Assembly (NCBI GenBank): GCA_947471745.1
Contig: CANJKZ010000724.1
Span: 1,511,501-1,575,500 of the forward strand
Source: Closterium sp. Naga37s-1
Lineage: Eukaryota > Streptophyta > Zygnematophyceae > Desmidiales > Closteriaceae
Direction: 5' to 3'
Length of the DNA stretch: 64,000 nt
The translations under genes were made by a program, and so were the position numbers. Shown one piece after another: positions 41,945-53,199 of the stretch. The stretch's first letter is position 1, and the number at the start of each line of letters is the position of its first letter. The notes beneath the pieces are model-generated. The model searched no databases. It saw only the letters and a program-made list of their open reading frames with translations, and was not told the DNA's origin.

Positions 41945-44106
41945 GGTACACAACAGATCACATACACAACGTACTATCACCTTTATTCCAAGGCTTCTGT
42001 AGTCAAGGCCAGAACTATACTGTTGGTGATTTGAGAATCTGCATTATAGGAATATATGGTTTTCTTCCTTTAATAGTTTAATATAACAGTAACATTCTTA
42101 TTTATCTTCTTGCGAAAAAAATCAAATTATAATTAAAATTATATGCAAAAAATGTTACTCTATCTAAGAATACAAACGATAAAGTTTCGCCTCTTAATCA
42201 AGATATCTCATATCAGCAAAACAATAAAAGTACGATGTATAAATTACACTATATATATGACTCAATTCGAAATGTCATGTGAAAAAATGATTATATTTGT
42301 GTAGAATACACGCTAGAAATTCAAGTTAATATTATTGTGGTCATTTAGATGAACTATCTAGTAGAAAATGTCCACATTAAATATATTTTGTTCTTATTAG
42401 AAAATCTTCTTCAAAACATTATGATATTTTTTCAAGTCTTTATAATTTGCTTTTGAAGAAAAAAACAAGCAAAATAAATAACTTACACAAAGCCAATAAA
42501 TAACACAAATGGATACTATTTGGTATTTATAAATCATGCTATTCAATATTTTCTTAACTTGAATAATATTGAAATTCCTTTAAAACTTAATACTTATTAC
42601 TATTACATAATACATCTAGTTTCATGTCTATTACCGTGTCATTTTTTTACACATCTTTAGAAAATAAATGTAAGTGCTGTTGAATATGGGCAAAAAAACC
42701 AGCCAAGAAATTGCAACTACTGAGTGTTAGTAAATGTTAAACTCAAATGTTGATCGTAGTCAATTTAAATGTACATTTCATAAAAATGGTCGGAGTGGCT
42801 AGCATCATAATAGGAACACATATAACATCTCCCAGAGGCCTAGGGAGAAGCTTTATATTGGAACCATTTTACGTCGGTTGATACGAGTTCCCGAGGAAAC
42901 AATAGTATCGAAGGTCAGGATGAATGAATTTACGGTCACACCTGTCAAAAAAAAGGAAGTCTATTTATAAAATAGGGGGTTTGTTGTCAGTTTTTGGTGA
43001 ATAGGCGACTGTTTTTCCACATAAAAATCTTGAAGGCAATGGGAAATTAGGTTAGGATCACCTAAACGATCTAGAAACAAAAGGAGAGCTAGTTGTACAA
43101 CTAATTTCTTTTGTTGGTTGATCCTGGTCAAATTATTTCGAATGCTATGTGGACTTATGCTGTATATCTCCCGAATGGCGATTCCGGAGGGGGATCTGAA
43201 GTGGTAGGGGAAAGGGTTGGGGCAGAAAGGAGAAAATCGGCTGGAGTTCGTGGTCGCGGATTCGTTAGCTCGTGTTGCGTTGTGGGCTGGATGGTGGTGT
43301 TTGTGGAGGAGAAAGGCTGGAGAGGAAAAGAAAAGTTGGAATGGGAAGAAAAGTCGGGCGGAAGTTTGCGGATTCGGTGCGATGTGGTGCGTTGTGGTGG
43401 TGGAACACGGTGAGTAGTGTGGATAGTCTGAAATGTTGGGGACTTCTGCTTGACCCAGTGGATAGCCAGCCAAGACCCTAATGACCACAAGGAAACCTGA
43501 GTTCATGGTGTTCATGTTGGTGTTCTCCGAGAGAGGCATCAACCTAAATCACAGGGAGGCATGGATTTAGGGTTGATGCCTCCCGATCCCGGGCGACGAC
43601 CTGAACGTGCTGAGATATATCGGCGGTCCAGTTCAGCTGGTAGGGAAGTGGTGAGGGACCCTCCGTTCTCTAACTGTTTTAGGTTCGGAACTTAGCTGAG
43701 ATGAGTGGCTCGGGAACCAGGGACAGCGACATGCCTGACGTGTGTGATTTGGCTCAAGCTGTTCCCCCATGAAACGGTGGACGGGTCAGTCAGTGGCTGA
43801 AACAACCCATCGTGATCGCCTAATCAGCATGAATACTGGCAAGGGACTGCATCATCCAGTCGACGTTGTGGTGTTGTGTAACTAGGTGTGCTCCTCTGTG
43901 CACGCGTACTGCACTGCGATTTTTGTTTTCTTTCAGATAAGTACAGCTACTCCCAGATTCTGACGGTTTCTTCGATCATGGCACGCCCTGACAACGCTAC
44001 ATCCGAAATGTAACGTTCGTTGCTCTCTTAGAACTGACCTTCACGCACAACTAAATACAAGAGGATGTGCACCAACTTCGGATACTTCTAGTGTAATGAA
44101 TAAAAC
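41945..44106. other. AT-rich gene-free region
   Basis: About 41950-43000 is strongly AT-rich, with poly-A/T runs and no coding frame, very unlike the GC-rich surroundings. From 43000 composition returns towards balance; a short frame at 43111-43413 has no recognisable similarity. A possible acceptor (TTTTTGTTTTCTTTCAG, ending 43937) is isolated. It is the host sequence into which gypsy B and C inserted. Confidence 0.6.
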
Positions 44107-44435
44107 TGTTACGGGTGCAATGGATCGAGGTAGCGAGGATTGCACTAAGGTGTCAAAACGAGTACAAAGATGTGAGCGAAAGCATGAGCGAACATTTATA
44201 CGCGAAACATGCAAACGGTAACGCGGTGCGTGCGAGCTAGCTAGTGCTATGCTGGCAGCGAGGCTCGGGCTAGTCCCGAAGCGTAGGCCGACACGGCCGG
44301 GCCATCAGTGCGAGGTTTGGCAAAACAGTGCGCGCGAAGTTGGCGAAGCCCCGTTAGCGGTAACGGGCGAACAACGGCTGTTGCTGTACGCGATGTAGTC
44401 GGGCTCCGTAAGGAATGCCGAGAAAATTCCTTACA
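44107..44435 (-). repeat. gypsy C 3' LTR (329 bp)
   Basis: Same family as gypsy B LTRs; pairs with 49349-49677. Confidence 0.92.
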
Positions 44436-44508
44436 CTACCCCACCCCCCCCCCCCCCCCCCCCCCCCCCCCACCCCCCCCCCCCCCCCCTCTTAAGAAGC
44501 CCCCTCCG

Positions 44509-47500
44509 CTACGCGAGTGCGTGTATATCGCGGAATCCCCGGCTCCTCAGGTACACTTGCAGGGCAGGGTGGTTTTCGATGTTGGCCAGGGGCACCCAGC
44601 TATCTTCAGTTGGTGTGCGGTCCTTCCAACGAACGAGGAATTCAATCCTCCTGATTCCCGTGGGGTGGCGGATCCGATGGCTCATATTATTTTCGGGCTC
44701 GATGATCGGCTCCGATGCAGGGCGAGTCATGAAATGCGGGCGGTGACGGGGCAATTGGCTGGTAGTTGGGATGTATGGGCGAAGTAGGCTGACGTGGAAC
44801 GATGGGCTGATGTACAAGTCGATCGGTAACAGTAGGTGCGCGGTTACTGGCGTGATCATGTGGCTGATTTGGAATGGGCCACAATAGCGCGGTCAAAGTT
44901 TCGGTACGTCGGGCAGTCACAGAATTTGCGTGTCGAGCAGAATGTAATCCCTTGACTGATACGTGACTGGGCGGCGGTGGCGGTCAGCGTTGCGCTTAGC
45001 GATGGCGTTTGCCTTTTTAATTGCTTCTGCGGCTCTGGTGCGGGCAGCTTGCAGAATCTCGGCGAATTGCTGTGCACGTGGTGTTGGGTTGTCCGGACTC
45101 GGCGTCATGGACACTGTAGGGTTTTGCCCATAGTTCAGGTAGAAGGGGGACTGCTACGTCGTCGCTGACGTGGCGTTGTTGTACGCGAACTCGATCAGCG
45201 GCAGCTACTGCTCCCAAGTGGTCGGGTCGTCGCACGTGGCACGAATCAACTGCTCCATCATCTGATTCGTCCGCTCCGTTTGACCGTCGGTCTCGGGGTG
45301 GTACGACGAACTGAACTGTAGCCGTGTTACGAACTGCTCCCAGAGGTTCTTCCAAAAATTGCTGGTGAACTTCGTGTCCCTGTCGCTGATAATCGCTGCT
45401 GGTATCCCGTGCAGGCGGACAACGGTTGCGATGAACAGGCGAGCGGTCTCCTCGGCTGAGATCGACTTTTTGCACGCAGCGAAGTGTGCCATCTTCGTCA
45501 ACCTGTCAACGACGACCATCACCGCGTCGTTACCCCCAGGGTTCGAAGGTAACCCTGTGACGAAGTCCATGGTAACCTGCTGCCAGGCGCGCTCGGGCGG
45601 TGGTATCGGCTGCAGTTGACCCGCCTTCCGCTTCCTCGAGCTCTTCATCACCTGACACGTGGGGCACGAGCCCACGTGCTGCTGCACGTCGGTCAACAGC
45701 TTCGGCCAGTAGTAATACCGCTGCAGTTGCCGTCGCGTTTTTTCTACCCCAAAATGTCCCGAGGTAATTCCGTCGTGTGCCTCCTGCAGTAGCAGCTCCC
45801 TCAGCAGTGAGTACGCGGGTACCCAGATGCGGTTGGTGCCTGTTTTTACGTAATAAACTCCTTTACTTCTGCCAGTTGCTGTGAATTTCCGGTCGTGAAA
45901 AATGGGTCGGTGCGGTATCCGTGAGTGAATAGGCCTGTTAAAAGCGGGTTGGTTTGGGCGAGTAGGATGGCATGGAGTTGGGCGATAGGGCGGGTGAGTG
46001 CGTCGGCGATGTTGGATGCGCCTTTTTTGTACGTAACCGTGTAGTGGAAGTTGGACTCGAGGTAGTCCAACCAGCGAATCTGTCGCGGATTGAGATTTGG
46101 TTGGGCGCGCAGGTACTGTAGTGATCGGTGGTCTGTCCGTACTGTCACGTCGGCGCCAGTCAGGTAACACCGCCAAACCTTAAACGCGTGCACGATCGCC
46201 AACATTTCGCGGTCGTGTATCGGGTAGTTGCGTTCGGGCGGGTGCAGCTTGCGGGACTCGTACGCGATTGGCTGGAGGCCGTTCCCGAAGTCCTGCAACA
46301 GTACCGCTCCCACAGCGATGTCACTTGCGTCGGTGACGAGCTCGAACGGACGGTGCGGATCTGCGATGTGAAGCACGGGCGGTGAGCACAAAATGTTTTT
46401 GAGGGCCGAGAAGGCAGCTTGCTCGTTCTCCCCCCACGTGTACTCAACCCCCTTCCTGAGCAGGTCTGTCAGCGGGGCAGTCAGCTTCGCCATGTCGGGT
46501 ACGAACCGGCGCACGTAGTTGATGAACCCCAAAAAACTCTGCAACTCGGTCAAGTTGGTCGGCGCGTGCCATGCTTGAATCGTCGCGATTTTTTTCGGGT
46601 CTATTTCTACTCCTGCAGCTGAAATAATGTGGCCCAAAAACTCCAGTCGGTCTTGTAAAAACTCACACTTAGACGCTTTGGTCAGTAGGCGGTTCTCACT
46701 CAGTATCTTGAAAACTGCTTCGATGTCCTGTAAGTGCTGTGCTCTGTCGGGGCTGTAAATCAGTATGTCGTCCAGGTATACTATGACACACTTACATAAA
46801 AGCGGGCGGAAAGCTTCGTTCATGGTCATTTGAAAAGTGGCGGGGGCGTTGGTCAGTCCGAAGGGCATGACGGTGTATTCGAAGGATCCGTAGCGTGTGC
46901 GAAATGCGGTCTTAGGGCAGTCGGGCGGATTGACGCGAATCTGGTGGTAACCCCGCTCGGAGGTCAATTTTTGAGAAAACCCGGGCTGTGCGCAGTTGGT
47001 CGATCAGTTCGTCGGCTCGTGGGATGGGGTAACGGGATTTGATGGTAACCCTATTCAGTGCTCTGTAATCTATGCACATGCGAAATCCCCCGTCTTTTTT
47101 CGGTGTGAACAGTATCGGTGCTGCGAAGGGTGACGAACTAGGGCGAATGAATTCCTTCTCGAGCAGGTAATCCAGCTGCTTCCTCAGTTCGTCCAGTTCG
47201 GGTTGGGTCAGTCGAAACTGTCGCTGTACTGTCGGCTGTGCCCCCGGTTCTAGTTCTATTCTGTGGTCGTGCGGTCGCTGAGGTGGCAGCCCCGTTGGCA
47301 GGTCATCTGGAAATATCTCCCTGTACTGCTTCAGGAGTGCTGCCAAGTCATCCGGTACGTCGGCAAGCAGTTTCTGTAAATCCCCTCCCTGGTCTGCTGC
47401 TTCGGCTTCCCGAATGTCAACCGCATACACGTCAGCTCCTGCCGTTACGGCGCGCTTCATTGTGATCGCGTTGACACGCACCGACGAAGACTCAGGCGAG

Positions 47501-48011
47501 CCCCAGCGAGGTAAGGCGATGTTGTTACCGTTCACTCGCACGGTGCAGTCACCCGTCATCCAGTCGATTCGCGTATTGTGTCGTCGCAACCAATCCCGAC
47601 CGAGTAAAATGTCAGTTCAGTCGAGGGTCGTCGCGAGCATTTCCTGGCTAAACGTGAAGTTACCCCCGCATCGAATCCGAACCCGGTCTACGCGTTCCCG
47701 TATCGCCAGTGGCGTGCCATCGACCAGTCTTGCATCGATCTCAGGTAAGCATTTGTTCAGTGGCAGTTTCAGCTTCCGTGCCGTGGCAGTGTTGATGAGG
47801 CTGTGGCTGGCTCCCCCGTCTACGAAGATTTTAACTAAGTCTGTCCCAATTTTCCCACTCAGCAGTATGGGGCTGTCTACCGTAGTACCCTCCTTATTCG
47901 GCCGGGTGTGGTCGATTGTGTAAACCGGCACAATCACTCGGTGAGGGTCGGCTGGGTCGGGCGAGCGGCGTGACCTGTCAGTAGAGGGCCCGTCTGCTAC
48001 TGACTTCCAGC
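44509..48011 (-). pseudogene. gypsy C pol, multiple lesions
   Basis: Same domain order as gypsy B. Lesions found by comparison with B and A: TGA in the protease region (about 47614-47616, Gly to stop); a +1 frameshift near 46955 in the RT (IDLRAG region); a 1-base deletion near 45864 before GVYYVKTG; TAG near 45205-45207 and another stop near 45155 in the integrase core region; further change near 44895. The YLDD motif and chromodomain remain recognisable. Confidence 0.9.
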
Positions 48012-48018
48012 GTTTCCC
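47958..48018 (-). promoter_or_regulatory. Predicted -1 ribosomal frameshift signal, gypsy C gag/pol
   Basis: Heptamer GGGAAAC (48018-48012), 7-nt spacer, stem GTCAGTAG (48004-47997) with CTACTGAC (47984-47977), and potential loop pairing with GCCCG at 47962-47958. Layout is the same as in gypsy B; the spacer differs at one base (GCTGGAA for GCTGGGA). Confidence 0.7.
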
Positions 48019-49166
48019 TGCTGCTTGGTCTGTTTCCGCTGCTCAGCTTCCCCCTTTCCCTTAGCGTTTTCCGGGCATTCGCTCTTGCGATGTCCCTGCC
48101 GATTGCACGCAAAGCAGCGCCCTTTGAACGGTGCGGCAGCGGCATTTGCGGCGACGGCACGTATCGTGGCGCCCTCGTTCGTCCCACGAGACCGATGTCC
48201 CCAATGGCTGCTTCCGTAGGACCCCGGTCTCGGTCGGCGGAAGAAGTCGAGTTTCTCCGCCATGACGAGAATTTCTTGAAAGTCGGTGACGCCGCGAAGC
48301 TGGATTTCCTGAGCGATGTCCTGCTTCAAGCCGCCGATGTAGTGGTCGATGCGCTCGCTCTCGTGCATATATCCCACCTGCTCGCATAGCGCCAGAAATC
48401 CGCTCGTGTAGTCTTGGACGGAACCGAGTTGGCGCCAAGTGCGGAGCTTCTGTCGCGCCACGATCGAAGCCGCGATTGGCTCGAAACGAGCGCGCAGACC
48501 TGCGCACCACGCATCCCACGTGCGATACTGGGGCACCTCCACGAAATACGACGGCGCCCAGGGTCCGGTTTGTCCTTCCCGTGTCGGTAGAGTCGCGTAG
48601 TCCATCGGCTTCGTGACGATGACGCGCCACCAATCCATGGCGGGTCCTCGCAGCAGCGACACGGCGTAGCGAATTTTCGCCGTATCCTCCGAGACGTAGT
48701 TGGCGTCGAAAAACACGTTCATCGTGAACAACCACGCCTGAACGGTAGGACCACCCCTTTGACTGGGATCGAAGCATGGTGGACGCTGCGGCTTCAGCGG
48801 CATCGGTGACGGTAATGCCGAATTGTCGGTTGGTGCCGAAATTGTGACGCGTGGCTGGCTTCGGGCCGCATTCGTCGCTTCGGGGTGTGTCGTGCCGTGG
48901 TCGTCGTCTCCGTCGGGGCGGACGACGCCATCACTGGCCGCGCTCGCGGGTTGCCCCACGCTTCCGTGTTGCGATGCTTGTGGTTCGGGCTGTTCCGGAG
49001 TGCCAGGTGCTTGAGATTGTGCTTGTTGTGCTCGTGTGAGATCATTTTGCAGGGACGAGCGTTCTGCCGTCAGCGTCGCGATTTCCTCGGCGCTCTCGCG
49101 GATTTGTCGCAGCAGATCGTTCAAGTGCTCCTGCGTGAGAGTCGTGATATCAATGTGCTCAGCCAT
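47997..49166 (-). CDS. gypsy C gag, intact
   Basis: 389 residues, closely similar to gypsy B gag, with a short Gln insertion in the N-terminal linker. Coiled-coil-like start, Gag domain, and CCHC knuckle CFACNRQGHRKSEC. It remains open although the pol of the same copy is heavily damaged. Confidence 0.92.
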   Translation of the reverse strand: MAEHIDITTLTQEHLNDLLRQIRESAEEIATLTAERSSLQNDLTRAQQAQSQAPGTPEQPEPQASQHGSVGQPASAASDGVVRPDGDDDHGTTHPEATNAARSQPRVTISAPTDNSALPSPMPLKPQRPPCFDPSQRGGPTVQAWLFTMNVFFDANYVSEDTAKIRYAVSLLRGPAMDWWRVIVTKPMDYATLPTREGQTGPWAPSYFVEVPQYRTWDAWCAGLRARFEPIAASIVARQKLRTWRQLGSVQDYTSGFLALCEQVGYMHESERIDHYIGGLKQDIAQEIQLRGVTDFQEILVMAEKLDFFRRPRPGSYGSSHWGHRSRGTNEGATIRAVAANAAAAPFKGRCFACNRQGHRKSECPENAKGKGEAEQRKQTKQQGNAGSQ

Positions 49167-49333
49167 TTCGAAGGGTGTCGGCTCGTCTTAGTCTAGGCGC
49201 AGTCGTGGCTGCACGCGTTTGCGACAGAACGCGAGGACAGCGGCTCCTAGGTGCTAAGGTGCGTGAGTCCCTTCGAGTGGAAAATCAAAAGTTGATCTCC
49301 TGGGTGCGGAGATGCGCGGTCCGAAAGAAAGAG

Positions 49334-49346
49334 GCTCTGAATACCA
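49334..49346 (-). promoter_or_regulatory. gypsy C primer binding site with 1-base insertion
   Basis: TGGTATTCAGAGC on the minus strand; gypsy B has TGGTATCAGAGC. The extra T would disturb pairing with the initiator-Met tRNA 3' end. Confidence 0.8.
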
Positions 49347-49348
49347 AG

Positions 49349-49677
49349 TGTTACGGGTGCAATGGATCGAGGTAGCGAGGATTGCACTAAGGTGTCAAAA
49401 CGAGTACAAAGATGTGAGCGAAGGCATGAGCGAACATTTATACGCGAAACATGCAAACGGTAACGCGGTGCGTGCGAGCTAGCTAGTGCTATGCTGGCAG
49501 CAAGGCTCGGGCTTGTCCCGAAGCGTAGGCCGACACGGCCGGGCCAGCAGTGCGAGGTTTGGAAAAACAGTGCGCGCGAAGTTGGCGAAGCCCCGTTAGC
49601 AGTAACGGGCGAACAACGGCTGTTGTTGTACGCGATGTAGTCGGGCTCCATAAGGAATGCCGAGAAAATTCCTTGCA
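49349..49677 (-). repeat. gypsy C 5' LTR (329 bp)
   Basis: Ends in TTGCA on the plus strand where relatives have TTACA; otherwise full length. Confidence 0.92.
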
Positions 49678-49682
49678 AAAAC

Positions 49683-50711
49683 AAACGAGCAAATTGTTCT
49701 TTTCCATAACCCTAATGGTTTCAGTAAAACAGCAAGGACAGGGGACGCGAAAGCATGAAACGTATGGAAATGAGGAGACCACGTATGCTCGTATAACAAA
49801 CAACGTTCCCTTCATTTTCAACTCAAAACTTTGTTGAAATCTGTCAAATGCTGTAGCCTGTAGTGTAGGATCCTGTAGGATCCCGTTCCTTTTGCCCAAG
49901 CCTCCCGAGCCTCACGCGCCTCACCCGTCCTGTCTCGTAGCGCTGAAGTAGCACCCTTTCGTACACCCGTCTGCCGCGCGCATGCAGTCGCGCTTGCCGC
50001 ACCGCGTTCTGCCCGCTCTCGCGCCCGTCCCGTCCCGTCACCCATTCTGTCGCGGCTGCCCTTAGAGCCCGCCACGCCTGCCGCCAGCAAGCCTACCCTT
50101 AGCGCCCGCCGTGCACCTGCTCTTAGCGCCCGCCGTGCACCTGCCCTTAGCGCCCGCCGCGTCTGCCCTTAAGCGCCCGCCGCGCCTGCCCTGAGCGCCC
50201 GCCAGCGGGCCAGCCCTAAGCGCTCGCCGCGCCTGCCCCTACGCGCCCGCCCGCGTCTGCCCTACGTGCCCGCTCGCCCGAACGCCTGCCCCGCGTTCGC
50301 CCGCGCGCCTCTACGCCTGCTCGCACGCGCGCCTGCCTGCGTGCCTCTACGCCCGCTCGCCCGTGATCCTGCCATACGCCTGACGCCGCGCCCGCGCCCT
50401 ACGCCAGCCTTTGCGCCCGAGCGTCGCGCCTGCCGCCGCATCTGCAGCTGCGCCCGCGCACCACGCTTGCCGCCGCGCCTGCTGCCGTGCTCACTGCCGC
50501 GCCTACCGCCGCGCCTGCCCCTGAGCCTGCAGCCGCGCACGCTACCGTGCCTGCGAACGCGCTCGCGCCGCCCGCCGTATACCCCACGCCCACCCGTGCC
50601 TGTCGTGCTCACTGTGTCTGCCGTGCTCGTCTTGCCTGCCTTGGTCTACTCTAACTGCTGTGCCCGTCGCGCCCGCTGCGCCCTGCCCGCCTAGTCGCTT
50701 CCGCTTCAGCT
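49683..50711 (+). other. Short host sequence, then copia-4 GC-rich leader
   Basis: 49683-49880 is host-like sequence with nothing recognisable. From about 49880 begins a C-rich leader with CGCCCGCCGCGCCTGCCCT-type units (50050-50260), leading into gag. No LTR with the expected TG...CA ends or primer site was found in front of it, so the 5' LTR of copia-4 appears lost or too diverged. Confidence 0.55.
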
Positions 50712-52048
50712 ATGGCAACCCCTAGGGTCCTTCGCTTTGATGCAGAGGGTAGGCCCCTCAAGTTCTCTGTCTGGCTCCAGCGTGCGCATCGTCTCCTAGA
50801 GAGTCAAGTACAGGCGAATGAGTCCCTGTGGGTGCACGCTTCTGGTGAACTCTGCGCGCCCCCCGATCCTGATACCCTAGGCCTTGACGCTACCCCTGAG
50901 GACAGAGAGCATGTTGCGCGTCAGCGTGCTCACTTGACAGCCTGGAGATCACGCGACGCTGCGGCCTGCATTGCCCTCAGCAGCCTCCTCCATGAGTCCG
51001 AGGAGACCCATTTCTCACAGGTTCGCACGGCTAGTGAGTTCCTGACTGTGATCAAGGCCCGCTATGCTACTCCTTCCACTGTCTCTCTTGGTCGCTTGTT
51101 TCTCCCCTTGCTGTTTCCTGACCTCGCCTCATTTGAGCGTTCTGCTGACCTGATCGCTCATCTGCGCTCACTGGACTCTAGCTTTCGCGCTGCCTCCACT
51201 GGCACACAGCTTGCACTGCTCCCTCCTCCAATGCCGATCACTATCTATTTCATCACCACTAGCCTCCCTAACCGCCTTGCTTCGGTTCGTGACGCACTTC
51301 TTCTGAAGCATCCTAGCGAGCTTACTATCCTCATCCTTGAGTCTGCTCTCAAGGTCGTTGAGAGCAACCTCCGCTCGGTAGCCTCTGCCTCTGGTGCTGT
51401 GCCCCCTCCACTGTTTCACGGGTACACTGTTTCTTAGCTCCCCACCTTTACTGCTACCCTCGCCACTGCCGCTACTGACGTGACCGCAGCTGCTGTTACA
51501 ACTTCTTCGCGGTCTCAGGGTAGAAGTGGCAGAAGGGGCGGTCAGGGTGCGGGCGGAGGCGGTGGGGGTGACGTGGCGAGCGGTGGCGGCGGGAGTGCAG
51601 GGGCTGGAGGAGCACCTCGTGCAGCGGCCGGTGACTCCCCTGCTGCAGCTGGTAGAGGTGACGTCCGGGTTCGTCAGCCACCTACTGGTCTGCCAGCCTC
51701 AGGGGGTGGAGCAGCAGCGTGGTACCTGACTCAGCGACATCAGCAGCCACAGCGACAGCAGCAGGTTTCGGGGCAAGGGTCAGGACAGCATCAGCTGCAG
51801 CGCGGTGTCGTCCACCCTCCCTAGACCTATCACGTTCTGACAGGTGCCCGCCGCGGCCAGCCTTGTGGCCGCAGCCACCCACCGGGTCAGTGCTTTGCTC
51901 AGCTTACTGACACGGTTCGGTTCGCCTACGGCGTTGACGGCCCTGCCCCTGACTGTTTTCCCCTTGTTCAGACGTACGACCCCGCTCTGTGGGGCATATC
52001 GGCTTGTCAGTTAGTTGATCTCTTAGGAACTCCTCATGCTATGTATGC
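50712..52048 (+). pseudogene. copia-4 gag, two stops, interrupted by copia-3
   Basis: Starts MATPRVLRFDAEGRPLKFSVW and runs 241 codons through a copia Gag (UBN2-like) domain (FSQVRTASEFLTVIKARY; IYFITTSLPNRL) to TAG at 51435-51437. The same frame continues with a Gly/Gln-rich stretch to TAG at 51822-51824, then YHVLTGARRGQPCGRSHPPGQC, a zinc-finger-like motif. It ends at PHAMYA, where copia-3 inserted; the pol half resumes at 58846. Confidence 0.85.
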
Positions 52049-52174
52049 TGTCAAACTTATTTGCTATAGTCTGTGTAGGCTGTAGTGGGATAGACAATAT
52101 GGGGTACAACACTTTTAGGTTTTCCTGCTTGTACCCACCTGTTTCCTAGTGCATTCATCCCTCATTTTTTCACA
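52049..52174 (+). repeat. copia-3 5' LTR (126 bp)
   Basis: TGTCAAACTTATTTGC ... TTTTTTCACA; pairs with 58715-58840. Confidence 0.93.
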
Positions 52175-52186
52175 TGGTATAGAGCA
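52175..52186 (+). promoter_or_regulatory. copia-3 primer binding site
   Basis: TGGTATAGAGCA directly after the 5' LTR; initiator-Met type with two mismatching positions. Confidence 0.8.
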
Positions 52187-52299
52187 GGTTCCCTAGTGGG
52201 AACGTTTCCTAGGGCCCACCGAAAATCGAAATTTTTTTTCCTGCCCGGAGCACGCTTCGCCCCTGCCCGAGTCGCGACCCGTGTGCCTGCCCTCCCGTC

Positions 52300-53000
52300 G
52301 CGTCCCCTGCCCTTAGCGGCCCGTCGTGCCCTCTTACGGCCCCTCGCGGCCCCTTAGCCGCTCCCTCGCGGCCCCTCTCACGGCCCCTCGCGGCCCCTTC
52401 GCAGCTCCCTAGTGGCCCCTCGCGGCCCCTCGCGGCCCCTCGCGGCCCCTCGCGGCCCCTCGCGGCCCCTCGCAGCCCCTCGCAGCCCCTCGCACGGCCC
52501 CTCGCGGCCCCTCTCACGGCCCCTCGCGGCCCCTCGCGGCCCCTCGCGGCCCCTCGCGGCCCCTCGCGGCCCCTCTCACGGCCCCTCGCGGCCCCGTCGC
52601 GGCTCCCTCGCGGCCCCTCGCGGCCCCTCGCGGCCCCTTGCGGCCCCTTCGTGGCCCGTCGCGGCCCCTTCTCAGCCGCCGCCGCCCCTGCCCCGGCCGC
52701 AGCAGCCGCCACCATCAACAGCAGCCGCCGCCGCCGCCGACGGCAGCTGCCGCCGCCGCCGCCGCCGACAACAGCTGCCGCCGCCGCCGCCGACCCGCCG
52801 CCGCCGCCGACGACAGCAGCCGCCACCGCCGCTGCCGTGTCCGCCGCCGCCGCCCCTGCCCCGGCCGCAGCAGCCGCCGCCGCCGACAGCAGCAGCCGCC
52901 GCCGCCGACAGCAGCAGCTGCCGCCGCCGCCGACACCAGCAGCCGCCGCCGCCGCTGCCGTGTCAGCCGCCGCCGCCCCTGCCCGCCGCGGCACCCTGGC
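52300..53000 (+). repeat. copia-3 leader: CCCTCGCGG decamer array and GCC-rich tract
   Basis: About 30 copies of a 10-bp unit CCCTCGCGGC (52330-52660), then an imperfect GCCGCC trinucleotide tract with CAGCAG patches (52670-52990). Frames across it are low complexity. Confidence 0.85.
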
Positions 53001-53199
53001 CCCTGGAGCAGCCGCCCCTGGCCTTTGGAGCAGCAGTCCCTGCAGCAGCCGCGGAGCCCTCGCCCTGCGGTGGTAGCGGCCTCACCATTGCCGCTGTCGT
53101 ACTCCTGCCCTTCTTGCCACTGGTGAGCACTGCTGTTCCTGCTGTTACTGCTGCTCTTGCTACTACTGCTCTTTCTACTACTACTGCTGCTCCTGGCGT

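Larger units (their letters stand above)
44107..49677 (-). mobile_element. gypsy C: Ty3/gypsy chromovirus, complete with target duplication
   Basis: Minus strand, 5571 bp. LTRs at 44107-44435 and 49349-49677 (329 bp each; about nine differences by eye, so older than gypsy B). Target duplication AAAAC lies at 44102-44106 and 49678-49682. The outer end of the 5' LTR has mutated from TGTAAGG to TGCAAGG. A C-run of over 50 bases interrupted by an A (44442-44489) has expanded at the polypurine tract. Gag is intact, pol is broken at several points. Confidence 0.93.

Noticed and set aside
43116-43126. GGTTGATCCTG, identical to the start of eukaryotic 18S rRNA
   Set aside because: Only about 11 bases match and the following sequence does not resemble 18S rRNA.
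43111-43413. 100-codon frame in the region between gypsy B and C
   Set aside because: No recognisable domain, overlapping frames on both strands and no supporting signals.
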